Assembly (NCBI RefSeq): GCF_030646925.1
Contig: NZ_JAUSKL010000089.1
Span: 45,466 to 109,465 of the forward strand
From: Candidatus Binatus sp.
Lineage (GTDB): Bacteria > Desulfobacterota > Binatia > Binatales > Binataceae
Reading direction: 5' to 3'
Length of the DNA: 64,000 bases
The notes below the pieces were generated by a model that did no database searches, was not told the DNA's origin, and saw only the letters and a program-made list of their open reading frames with translations. Below, piece by piece: positions 8,786-16,139 of the stretch. A program made the translations under genes and the position numbers. Within the stretch, counting starts at the first letter, position 1; each line of letters begins with the position of its first letter.

Positions 8786-10251
8786 TGGTTGTGCACCGTG
8801 ATCGCGGGGAAGCTGAAGGTCACCTTGGTACCGACGCCGTCGGGATTGTTGGTCAGATCGATAGTGCCGCCGTGGCGTTCGACGATCGCTTTCGAGAGAA
8901 AAAGGCCGAGGCCGATTCCTTCGCGCTTGGTGGTGAAGAACGGTTCGAACACGTGATCGACGGCACCCGGCTCGATGCCTGCGCCGGTGTCGGAGAATGT
9001 TATCACCAGGCGGCCGTCGCCGCTCGCGAACGCGATGCACATCGTGCCCCCGTCGGGCATCGCCTGAATCGCGTTGGCCACCACGTTGATGAAGCAGGTG
9101 CGGAGTTTCTCCGCGTCCACGTTGAGGACGGCGGCGACGTCGCGGCCTTCCTCGATCAGCTCGATGCCCTGGCTCTTCATCTTCGAGTCGGACAGGGCGA
9201 CCACGCCGTCGATGAGCTGACGCACGTCGATCGGCGAGGGATGAATCTCGATCGGGCGGCCATAGTGCAGAAAGCTCTGCACCAGTTCGGAGAGGCGGCG
9301 CAGTTCATCCTTCATGATGACGAGCTGGCGCAGAAAGGCTTCGCGATCCTTGGGCGGCTGCGGCGCATATCGCGCGCGCAATTGATCGAGGGCAAGGCTG
9401 ATGAAGTTCAGTGGATTCTTGATTTCATGCGCGAGGCCGCCGGCGAGTTGGCCGAGCGCGGTGAAGCGCTCGAGGCGGTTGAGTTCCTGCTCGCGTTCGC
9501 GCGCGCGGCGCAGTTGCCCGACCATGTCGTTGAAGCTGCGCGTGAGCAGCCCGATTTCATCGCGGCGATGCGCCTCCGGCACCGGCTCGAGACCGCGCGC
9601 GGCGAAATTCTGCGCGGCGTCAGCGACCGCGTGAATCGGCTTCACGTAGCGATCGGCCAGGATGTAGGCAAAGACTAATCCGATCGTAAAAATCGCGAGC
9701 CCGATCATCAATTGGCGCGATCGATTCTCGCGGAGCGGCTGCGCGAAATCGCCAAAATTCGCCACCACCTGCACGTAGCCGAGCAGATGGTCCTCGACCT
9801 CGACCGGAATCAAATACACGGTCGTCTGCGGAGAGAGCGGACCGAGCTTGCTTGGCGGAATCGTGACCAGTTCGTCGGGATGCTTCAATTGCTCAGGCGA
9901 CAGCCATTCGGCTTGCTTGGGATGCAGCGCCGCGCCGATCAGATGCGGGTTCGAGCTATTGAGGATCAGCGCCTGGCTCGACGCGATCGATACTTCGAGC
10001 CCGCGCGTGTGCAGGCTGCTGACGTAGTCGCGCAGCCGATCGCGGTCGATGTTGCCGACGGCGGTGAGTTCCTGGACGCTGATCTGAATCGCGCGCGCGA
10101 GGTCTTTGACCTTCTCCTGCGTGGTCGCGACGATTGCCTCCTGCGTGCCGAGGCTGACCCATAGCTCGGCGCCCAGCGTGAGGCCGAGCAGCGCGACCAT
10201 CAGGACGATCAGCTTGGCTTTCAGATTGAGCGCGGGAAAGTATGATTCCAT
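8782..10251 (-). CDS. membrane sensor histidine kinase
   Basis: Inner-membrane kinase of 489 residues. TM1 is about 13-34 and TM2 about 181-199, with a periplasmic sensing loop of about 145 residues between them. A HAMP linker (200-250) leads to the H box GLAHEIKNP with His275. The N box is NVVANAIQ and the G boxes are DTGAGI and GIGLGLF. It should phosphorylate the overlapping NtrC-type regulator. The layout resembles AtoS/ZraS-type kinases. The signal is unknown. GC content and codon use match the neighbours. Confidence 0.95.
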   Translation of the reverse strand: MESYFPALNLKAKLIVLMVALLGLTLGAELWVSLGTQEAIVATTQEKVKDLARAIQISVQELTAVGNIDRDRLRDYVSSLHTRGLEVSIASSQALILNSSNPHLIGAALHPKQAEWLSPEQLKHPDELVTIPPSKLGPLSPQTTVYLIPVEVEDHLLGYVQVVANFGDFAQPLRENRSRQLMIGLAIFTIGLVFAYILADRYVKPIHAVADAAQNFAARGLEPVPEAHRRDEIGLLTRSFNDMVGQLRRAREREQELNRLERFTALGQLAGGLAHEIKNPLNFISLALDQLRARYAPQPPKDREAFLRQLVIMKDELRRLSELVQSFLHYGRPIEIHPSPIDVRQLIDGVVALSDSKMKSQGIELIEEGRDVAAVLNVDAEKLRTCFINVVANAIQAMPDGGTMCIAFASGDGRLVITFSDTGAGIEPGAVDHVFEPFFTTKREGIGLGLFLSKAIVERHGGTIDLTNNPDGVGTKVTFSFPAITVHNQ

Positions 10252-10341
10252 TCGAGTGTCACCGAGCAGCGAGGCTGCCGACCGCCGAATGTGCGAAGGC
10301 GTGTTCAGTGCGCCGAGCGCCCGTTCGGGGCGGCTGATTTA

Positions 10342-10404
10342 CTCGATTCGCTAGCTCGATTTGCTGGCTCGACTTGCTAACTCGATTTGCTAACTCGATT
10401 TGCT
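10342..10404. repeat. 13-bp tandem repeat, 4.8 copies
   Basis: Units start at 10342, 10355, 10368, 10381 and 10394 with the consensus CTCGATTTGCTAA. Units differ at one to three positions. The array covers the last codons and the stop of the DedA gene, and because 13 is not a multiple of three each unit shifts the frame. Confidence 0.85.
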
Positions 10405-11010
10405 CTCCTGGGACTTCGCGGGCTTCGCCGAGATTAGCATCCTGCTTGCGTAGATCGCGACGCATAGGACAATCACAACTACGATCAGGCGCTCGAAGCC
10501 GCCCAGGTACTTGACCACCATCTCGAGCTGCGCGCCGAACACATAGCCGAGCGTTACGACGATCGGAACCGAAATCAACGCGCCGATCAGGTCATAGATC
10601 AGAAACACCGTTGGACGAACGCCGAAAGATCCCGCCGACAGGTAGATCAATGCGCGCAGACCCGCCAGAAATCGCGCATAGAGAATAGCACGATGGCCGT
10701 GGCGCTGCATGAAGGCCTGGATGCGCTCGATCTGGATCTTGCGGCCGGGGCGCTCGAGGCCGAAGTAGCGCACCAATCCGGTGCCGAAATGACGGCCCAA
10801 AAAGAACAGCGAATTGTCGCCGGCGACGACGCCAAAAAAGGAGACTAGAATCGTGAGCGGATATCGCGTCGTGCCGCGATGGACCAAATAGCCACCCGCG
10901 AGCAACGCGATATCCTCAGGAATCGGCAGACCCAATCCGCACAGCAGCAAGATCACGAACAATCCGGCGTAGGTGAAGTGCTCGATGTAGGCGGAGACCA
11001 GTCCGACCAA
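10390..11010 (-). CDS. DedA-family membrane protein
   Basis: A polytopic inner-membrane protein of 206 residues with the DedA/VTT features: GLGLPIPEDIALLAGGYL near the N-terminus, GDNSLFFLGRHFG, and RFLAGLRALIYLSAGSFG with the conserved arginines. DedA proteins act as lipid (undecaprenyl phosphate or phosphatidylethanolamine) transporters and in membrane-potential upkeep. I chose a TTG start at 11010: GGGGG sits at proper spacing, and homology begins there, while no ATG is in range. The start lies two bases beyond the stop of the CYCGC protein gene, so both are likely co-translated. The C-terminus runs into a 13-bp repeat array. Confidence 0.88.
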   Translation of the reverse strand: MVGLVSAYIEHFTYAGLFVILLLCGLGLPIPEDIALLAGGYLVHRGTTRYPLTILVSFFGVVAGDNSLFFLGRHFGTGLVRYFGLERPGRKIQIERIQAFMQRHGHRAILYARFLAGLRALIYLSAGSFGVRPTVFLIYDLIGALISVPIVVTLGYVFGAQLEMVVKYLGGFERLIVVVIVLCVAIYASRMLISAKPAKSQESKSS

Positions 11011-11012
11011 GC

Positions 11013-11429
11013 TCAGCCCCCAGCGTAGCGCGCGCGCAAGGTGTCGCGGATTTGGTCGACTGGCACGCCGCGCGCGGCCATCGCGTCGGCATCGTGGGCC
11101 TCGCCGACGCAGATCGCGCACTTGCTGCCGTGATCATCGCGGAAGCAATCGAGGAGGTTCTTGTGTCCTTCCTGGTGATCGCACCCGCAGTAACAATGCA
11201 TCTGGGCGAGCAGCGCGGGGTCGCGCTCGGCGACCTCGTAGGCTTGCCTCACATCGCCCTGGAAGCGCTTGGGGTCGAGCGTGACGCGTAACTGCTGTCC
11301 CGCGTTGTTCAAGGCATCGCCGGCACCTGTCGTCGATTGACGATTGTGCAGCGAGCTATATCCGGCATACGCGATCGCGATGACTCCGACGACGCCTGCG
11401 CACAGCGCGATGATTTTCTTCTTGTTCAT
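11013..11429 (-). CDS. CYCGC-motif secreted or membrane-anchored protein
   Basis: A 138-residue protein with an N-terminal hydrophobic helix (residues about 6-24) after a MNKKK start, so it is exported or anchored. The C-terminal half has six cysteines: HCYCGCDHQEGHKNLLDCF followed by CAIC. This is the signature of the PCYCGC lipoprotein family (PF13798), whose role is unknown but which suggests metal or haem-type binding. Here Pro is replaced by His. GGGAG is six bases before the ATG. It is followed directly by dedA. Confidence 0.85.
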   Translation of the reverse strand: MNKKKIIALCAGVVGVIAIAYAGYSSLHNRQSTTGAGDALNNAGQQLRVTLDPKRFQGDVRQAYEVAERDPALLAQMHCYCGCDHQEGHKNLLDCFRDDHGSKCAICVGEAHDADAMAARGVPVDQIRDTLRARYAGG

Positions 11430-11450
11430 CAACTGCTCCCAGCGTCGAAA

Positions 11451-12089
11451 TTATAGCATCTCGATGAATCTAAGGCTTTGCTGCTCGAAACTGTAGAGCG
11501 CGGCCGGCCGATGGGGTCCGCGGCGCGTATGCGGCAACTGTTTGAGGATGCCCATCGCGAGAATTCGGCGCCGGAAATTGCGGCGATCGAGTGGCCGGCC
11601 GAGCAACAGCGAATAGAGTTCCTCGAACTCGGCGAAGGTGAATTCACGCGGCAGCAACGCATACGCGATATTGCTGTACTCGAGCTTCGACTTGAGCCGC
11701 TTGACCGCGTACGCCGCCATCAGGGAGTGATCGTACGCGAGTTGCGGCAAATCGCCGACTTCGTACCAGCGCCCGGTTTCATACTTGTCGCATGGCGCGC
11801 CGACCTGCTGCGAGGAGGGAATCAGCGCCATGTACGCGACCGACACGACGTGCCCGCGCGGATCGCGCGACGGATCGCCAAAGGTGAATAGCTGCTCGAG
11901 GTAGGCGCTGTTAAGGCCGGTCGATTCGTGCAGCTCGCGGCGCGCGGCGCTATCGAGTAGTTCGCCGACGCGGACCAATCCGCCGGGAAACGCCCAGCGG
12001 CCGCGGCCGGGACCGCGCCGCAGTTCGACCAGGAAGGTTTGCAGGCGGCCATCCTTGATCGCGAACAGCACCGTATCGACGGCGACCAT
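11451..12089 (-). CDS. NrtR-like Nudix-winged-helix regulator
   Basis: An N-terminal Nudix domain (about residues 1-135) followed by a winged-helix-like region (about 140-212, KLEYSNIAYALLPREFTFAEFEELY). That order defines NrtR, an ADP-ribose-sensing repressor of NAD genes. The Nudix box reads GGLVRVGELLDSAARRELHE and then STGL, so the second Glu of the usual EE pair is Ser. A weakened catalytic box is common among NrtR sensors that bind without cleaving. nadA lies directly upstream (59-base gap), which supports the assignment. The start is uncertain: no ATG, GTG or TTG is in frame before 12089, and no clear ribosome site precedes it. Confidence 0.8.
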   Translation of the reverse strand: MVAVDTVLFAIKDGRLQTFLVELRRGPGRGRWAFPGGLVRVGELLDSAARRELHESTGLNSAYLEQLFTFGDPSRDPRGHVVSVAYMALIPSSQQVGAPCDKYETGRWYEVGDLPQLAYDHSLMAAYAVKRLKSKLEYSNIAYALLPREFTFAEFEELYSLLLGRPLDRRNFRRRILAMGILKQLPHTRRGPHRPAALYSFEQQSLRFIEML

Positions 12090-12148
12090 CGGGCGCGCGA
12101 GTTTTTCACCGATTACGCCGCCGACGCCGTCGCGAGGTTGCAGCTCGA

Positions 12149-13183
12149 TCAGACGCTCAGCTCGAGCATCTTCTCCAGTGCGCGCTTTGCGCCCTCGCGA
12201 ACTTCCTCGCTGAGTTCGATTTCGTAGCGCAGGTGCCTCAGCGAATCGAGCGTGCCCCCGAGCGTGATCATCTTCATGAAGCGGCATAGTTTGCAGGCCT
12301 TGTAGAAATGCTTGTCGGGAATTTCCATCAGGAGGCGATCGGAAAGCCCGCATTCGGTGACCACCAGGAATTTGTCGGCGCTGCTCGACTGCGCGTAGCG
12401 TACCATCGCGCTGGTCGAAAGCACCGCGTCGGCAAGCTCGAGCACGTCCTTGCGGCATTCAGGATGAGCCAGCACCTTGATTCCCGGAATCGCGCGTTTG
12501 ACCTTGTTTACCTCTTCGGGCGTGATCTGATGATGAACGTAACAGTTACCATCCCATGAAATAATTCGCTTGCTGGTCTGGCCCTGGACGTAATTCGCGA
12601 GGTTCTGATCGGGCACGAACAGGATGTTGCGCGAATCGATTCGCTCAACGATCTTGGCCGCGTTGGCCGACGTGCAGCACGCGTCGGAAAGGGCCTTCAC
12701 GTCGGCGGTGCAGTTGACGTACGAGACAACTTTGAGATCGGGATAAATCCTGAGGAGTTCATCCTTGCGCTCGGCGAGCGCGTCGGCGGTGACGCTGTCG
12801 GCCAGCGAGCATCCGGCGCGCAAATCGGGCAGCAGCACTTTGCGATCGGGGTTGAAGACCTTGGCGGTCTCGGCCATGAAGTGCACGCCGCAAAACACGA
12901 TCACGTCGGCGTCGCGAACGTCGCGAGCATTGCGCGCCAGTTCGAGCGAATCGCCGATGAAATCCGCGACCTCGAAAATTTCAGGCCGTTGATAGTTATG
13001 AGCCAGCATCACGGCGCGGCGCTCGGCCTTGAGATGCTTGATCTCGGCGATCATATCGGCGTAATGCTCGCAAGCTTTCAGGCTGTAGGTGTCGTTGCCC
13101 AGCGCCGCAAGTTTTTCGTAGAGCGCGGCGCCGGTGATCGCGATTTGCGACGCTGAGTTCGGTGCGGTTTCCATTTCGTTCAC
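12149..13183 (-). CDS. nadA: quinolinate synthase
   Basis: NadA condenses iminoaspartate with dihydroxyacetone phosphate to quinolinate in de novo NAD synthesis. It keeps the three [4Fe-4S] ligands, in VNCTADVKA, HPECRKD and CKLCRFMK, together with MLAHNYQRPEI and FCGVHFMAETAKV. The chosen start is the GTG at 13183, which GAGG precedes by eight bases. GTG at 13192 and ATG at 13174 are close alternatives, and all keep the conserved core. nadB and nadC are not in the window. The NrtR-like gene follows on the same strand, and a palindrome at 13242-13252 lies in the upstream region. Confidence 0.95.
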   Translation of the reverse strand: MNEMETAPNSASQIAITGAALYEKLAALGNDTYSLKACEHYADMIAEIKHLKAERRAVMLAHNYQRPEIFEVADFIGDSLELARNARDVRDADVIVFCGVHFMAETAKVFNPDRKVLLPDLRAGCSLADSVTADALAERKDELLRIYPDLKVVSYVNCTADVKALSDACCTSANAAKIVERIDSRNILFVPDQNLANYVQGQTSKRIISWDGNCYVHHQITPEEVNKVKRAIPGIKVLAHPECRKDVLELADAVLSTSAMVRYAQSSSADKFLVVTECGLSDRLLMEIPDKHFYKACKLCRFMKMITLGGTLDSLRHLRYEIELSEEVREGAKRALEKMLELSV

Positions 13184-13241
13184 GGTCGTCACCTCTTCGA
13201 ATCAATCTGTGCACTGCGAAGCCAGTGAAATGAAACTTTGC

Positions 13242-13252
13242 GTCAATTTGAC
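13242..13252. promoter_or_regulatory. palindrome upstream of nadA, candidate operator
   Basis: GTCAATTTGAC is a perfect 5+1+5 palindrome about 60 bases before the nadA start, within the divergent region shared with the acyl-CoA dehydrogenase gene. It also contains a TTGAC element on each strand. Binding by the adjacent NrtR-like protein is inference. Confidence 0.35.
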
Positions 13253-13429
13253 ACTTACTCTAAAGCGGAACGAAGCATCATGCAAGGGTCCGGTCGAACG
13301 CTCGGCTGGATCATCCTCATAGAGCGAATTTGCGCCGCGGATTGCCGGGCGCGCTGGCAATCGAGTTCGATGCTCTGATAAATGGCGCTGAGAAAAGAAG
13401 TTGGACGCAAAATCAAGGAAATTTGAGTG

Positions 13430-14578
13430 ATGGATGAAGTATCCGATCGTGATGTGGTCGCGGCGGTTCGGCGATTTGTCGAGCGCGACGTAATTCCCGC
13501 CGCGTCCGAACTCGAGCATAACGACGAGTATCCGCATCGGATGGTCGCCACGATGCGCGAGTTGGGTCTCTTCGGCGCGACGATTCCCGCCGAGTACGGC
13601 GGACTCGGGCTCAGCTTTCAGAGTTACGCGCAAGTGATGGAAGAATTGTCGCGCGGATGGATGAGCCTGGCCGGCGTGATCAACAGCCATCTGATCATGG
13701 CGCATGTGATCGCGAATCACGGCACCGAGGAGCAGCGCAAATATTTCCTGCCCGCGATGGCGAGCGGCGAAAAGCGCGGCGGCCTCGCGCTCACCGAACC
13801 GCACGCCGGCAGCGACGTGCAATCGATCCGCACCACGGCGAAGCGCAGCGGCGACGACTACGTAGTGAACGGCAGTAAAATGTTCATCACCAACGCGCGT
13901 CACGGCACGATGCTCGCGGTCGCGGCGAAGACCAATCCCGAGGCTCTGCCGGCCTACGCGGGAATCAGCATGTTCGCGGTCGAAAAAAGCGAGCGCGGCC
14001 CGACCGTCAGCCGCAATCTGAAAAAGCTCGGCTACAAGGGAATCGACACCTGCGAAGTAATCTTCGATGAAGTTCCGGTGCCGGCCACGGCCCTGATCGG
14101 CGGCGTCGAAGGGCAGGGCTTCAAGCAGGTGATGAGCGCGCTGGAAGTCGGGCGCATCAACGTGGCGTCGCGCGCGGTCGGCGTCGCGCAGGCGGCGTTC
14201 GAGACGGCGATTCGGTACTCGCAGCAGCGGAGCGCGTTCGGCAAACCGATCTGCCAGCATCAGGCGGTGCAGTTGATGCTGGCGGACATGGGCACTCGAA
14301 TCGAGGCGGCGCGGCTGTTGGTGGCGAACGCCGCGCGCAAGAAGGATGCGGGCGAGCGATGCGACGTCGAGGCGGGGATGGCGAAGCTGTTCGCGTCGGA
14401 GGCGTGCGCCAAAATTTCGCTCGACGCGATGCGCGTGCTCGGCGGCTACGGATTCATGGCGGAGTTCCCGGTCGAGCGATTTTATCGCGACGCGCCGCTG
14501 ATGATGATCGGCGAGGGCACCAACGAAATTCAGGCGCTGGTGATCGCGCGCGGATTGCTGAGCCGGTATCCGGCGTAG
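13430..14578 (+). CDS. acyl-CoA dehydrogenase
   Basis: FAD-dependent dehydrogenase of about 382 residues introducing an alpha-beta double bond into an acyl-CoA. The FAD/substrate motifs LTEPHAGSDVQSIRTTA and KMFITNA are present, and the C-terminal IGEGTNEIQALVIARGLL includes the glutamate at the usual catalytic-base position. A GTG at 13427 has slightly better ribosome-site spacing (AAGGA). It converges on the aryl-acid cluster, with a GC-rich inverted repeat at 14585-14614 between them. It may work with the BadH-like SDR and the enoyl-CoA hydratase in a cyclic or branched acid route; that link is inference. Confidence 0.93.
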   Translation: MDEVSDRDVVAAVRRFVERDVIPAASELEHNDEYPHRMVATMRELGLFGATIPAEYGGLGLSFQSYAQVMEELSRGWMSLAGVINSHLIMAHVIANHGTEEQRKYFLPAMASGEKRGGLALTEPHAGSDVQSIRTTAKRSGDDYVVNGSKMFITNARHGTMLAVAAKTNPEALPAYAGISMFAVEKSERGPTVSRNLKKLGYKGIDTCEVIFDEVPVPATALIGGVEGQGFKQVMSALEVGRINVASRAVGVAQAAFETAIRYSQQRSAFGKPICQHQAVQLMLADMGTRIEAARLLVANAARKKDAGERCDVEAGMAKLFASEACAKISLDAMRVLGGYGFMAEFPVERFYRDAPLMMIGEGTNEIQALVIARGLLSRYPA

Positions 14579-14629
14579 AGGAACGATCGCGCGCGCGTCG
14601 TCGCCGACGCGATCATTCCACAGTGCTTG

Positions 14630-15361
14630 CTATCTGCCGATCGCGAGATCGTGCAGCGCCTGCGCGCATTCCGCGGGATGCGTGAACATCACTTCGTGCC
14701 CGCTCTTCAGGAACTTCAACGTCGGATTTTTGAGCCGGCTCGAAAAGTGCGGATGCCAATTCGGCGCGCCCGCCACCGGCGTTTGATCGTCTTCGCAAAC
14801 CAGGTAGCTGCTCGGGATGCCGGTGTCGAAGTATGGTTTCATTGGCACCGGCGAGATCATCGGCGCGACCGGCTGCGGACATACCGCGGTCATCAGGTAA
14901 TCGATCATCGCGGGCGCCATGTCGCTGGTGAGGCCTTTGAGAAACGCCTCGCCCATCGCTTCGAGCGGAATCGATCGGTCGGGGCGCGCGTTTGCGATTG
15001 CCGCGAGCGGTGAGTCGGCCGGATCGGCAAGCGGTTGTCCATCGAGCGCAACCAGCGCGGTGACCCATACGACGCGCTTGATGCGGTTCGGAATCTTTGC
15101 CGCGACGCCGGGAATCGTGAGGCCGCCGAGGCTGTGTCCGGCGAGCACGACGTTGTTCAGGTCGTGGCGCTCGATGAATTCAGCGACGCTCCTCACGCAG
15201 CCATCGAGCGTCACGGTGGCGCGATCGACCTGGCTCATCCCGTGGCCGGGCAAATCGACTGCATACGCGCGATCGCCGAGTTGCTGTAGCTGATTGATCA
15301 CCGCAGCCCAGCACCATGCGCCGTGCCACGCGCCATGAACGAGTACGAAAGTCTCTGCCAT
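14630..15361 (-). CDS. alpha/beta hydrolase, methylesterase-like
   Basis: A 243-residue alpha/beta hydrolase. The opening FVLVHGAWHGAWCW and the GHSLGG nucleophile elbow resemble the plant-type methylesterase/hydroxynitrile lyase group. The acid is probably in CEDDQ and the histidine in SGHEVMF. There is no signal peptide, so it acts in the cytoplasm. It is the last gene of a leftward cluster (51 bases after the HDO gene). Next to an aryl-acid AMP ligase, an esterase releasing an aromatic or alicyclic acid from its methyl or other ester would fit, but the substrate is unknown. Confidence 0.85.
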   Translation of the reverse strand: MAETFVLVHGAWHGAWCWAAVINQLQQLGDRAYAVDLPGHGMSQVDRATVTLDGCVRSVAEFIERHDLNNVVLAGHSLGGLTIPGVAAKIPNRIKRVVWVTALVALDGQPLADPADSPLAAIANARPDRSIPLEAMGEAFLKGLTSDMAPAMIDYLMTAVCPQPVAPMISPVPMKPYFDTGIPSSYLVCEDDQTPVAGAPNWHPHFSSRLKNPTLKFLKSGHEVMFTHPAECAQALHDLAIGR

Positions 15362-15412
15362 TTCAAATCTCCATCCTGGCTTCGTCGCCGCGAGCGATCG
15401 TTCAGTTCGTCC

Positions 15413-16114
15413 TTATGCCGCAGGCGGATCGATATCCGACCACAGCCGCCGCATGAATTCGATGTGCGTCTCGACCGCCCACAGCGTTTCCGCCGCGGCG
15501 CTCTCGGGAATCGCACGAAAGATCGATCCCGCGCTCGAGTCGCCGTGCTCCTTATCGACCTGGACGTGGACGCTGAAGAACAGCAGCGCCTCGTCGGACA
15601 TCTGGTAGTGACGCCGCAAGCCGTCGATCACCCGCACGTACGCGTCGGGGTTGAAAAGCTCGGAGCCGAGGCTGATGCCCGCCAGCGTCACGAACCACGG
15701 CTTCGATTCGGCGAGCCAGTACATCCAGTGCACCATCGCGGTGGCGTCGGCGCTCATCGTGGCGCCGAGCAGTTGGTTGCGCGGGATGCCGAGCGCCTCG
15801 CCGAATTCGAGGTAGAGCTCGGGATGCGACCTGCCGACGCCGGAGACGCGGCCCAACTCCTCTTCGATCAGATTTTCGACGATCGCCTTGCGCGCGGGGA
15901 AATTGTCGCACCTCGCGTAGATGAGGCCGAGGATATTGGCGTTGTGCGCCTTGTTGCCGATGAATAGCTGTGTCGCCCAATGGCGCAACTGCGCGTTGGT
16001 CAATTCGCCGCGCTCGATCTTTTCAATCGTCGGATGCGAGCGAAGGGTGCGATTGTTGCGCTCGAGCTTTTCAATCAGCGCCTTCAGTTGCCGCGTGCCT
16101 TTTTCAACATCCAT
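15413..16114 (-). CDS. haem-oxygenase-like diiron (HDO) protein, PqqC/TenA/CADD superfamily
   Basis: A 233-residue all-helical protein of the haem-oxygenase-like superfamily. The putative iron ligands can be read: Glu85 or Glu86 and His97 (NLIEEELG...SHPELY), Glu152 (GSELF), and the H-x3-D-x2-H set His183, Asp187 and His190 (HVQVDKEH). This ligand pattern is that of HDO enzymes such as UndA, CADD and the SznF central domain, which use O2 to cut C-C or C-N bonds or to N-hydroxylate. TenA and PqqC lack it. It starts 25 bases after the stop of the aryl-AMP ligase gene on the same strand. The reaction is unknown. Confidence 0.85.
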   Translation of the reverse strand: MDVEKGTRQLKALIEKLERNNRTLRSHPTIEKIERGELTNAQLRHWATQLFIGNKAHNANILGLIYARCDNFPARKAIVENLIEEELGRVSGVGRSHPELYLEFGEALGIPRNQLLGATMSADATAMVHWMYWLAESKPWFVTLAGISLGSELFNPDAYVRVIDGLRRHYQMSDEALLFFSVHVQVDKEHGDSSAGSIFRAIPESAAAETLWAVETHIEFMRRLWSDIDPPAA

Positions 16115-16139
16115 GACCGTGCTCCTTCGCTGCGTATCT

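Noticed and set aside
14585..14614. A terminator between the acyl-CoA dehydrogenase gene and the hydrolase gene
   Set aside because: GATCGCG...CGCGATC with an inner GCGTCG/CGACGC stem is a good inverted repeat, but there is no T-run on either side, and such words are common in this GC-rich DNA.
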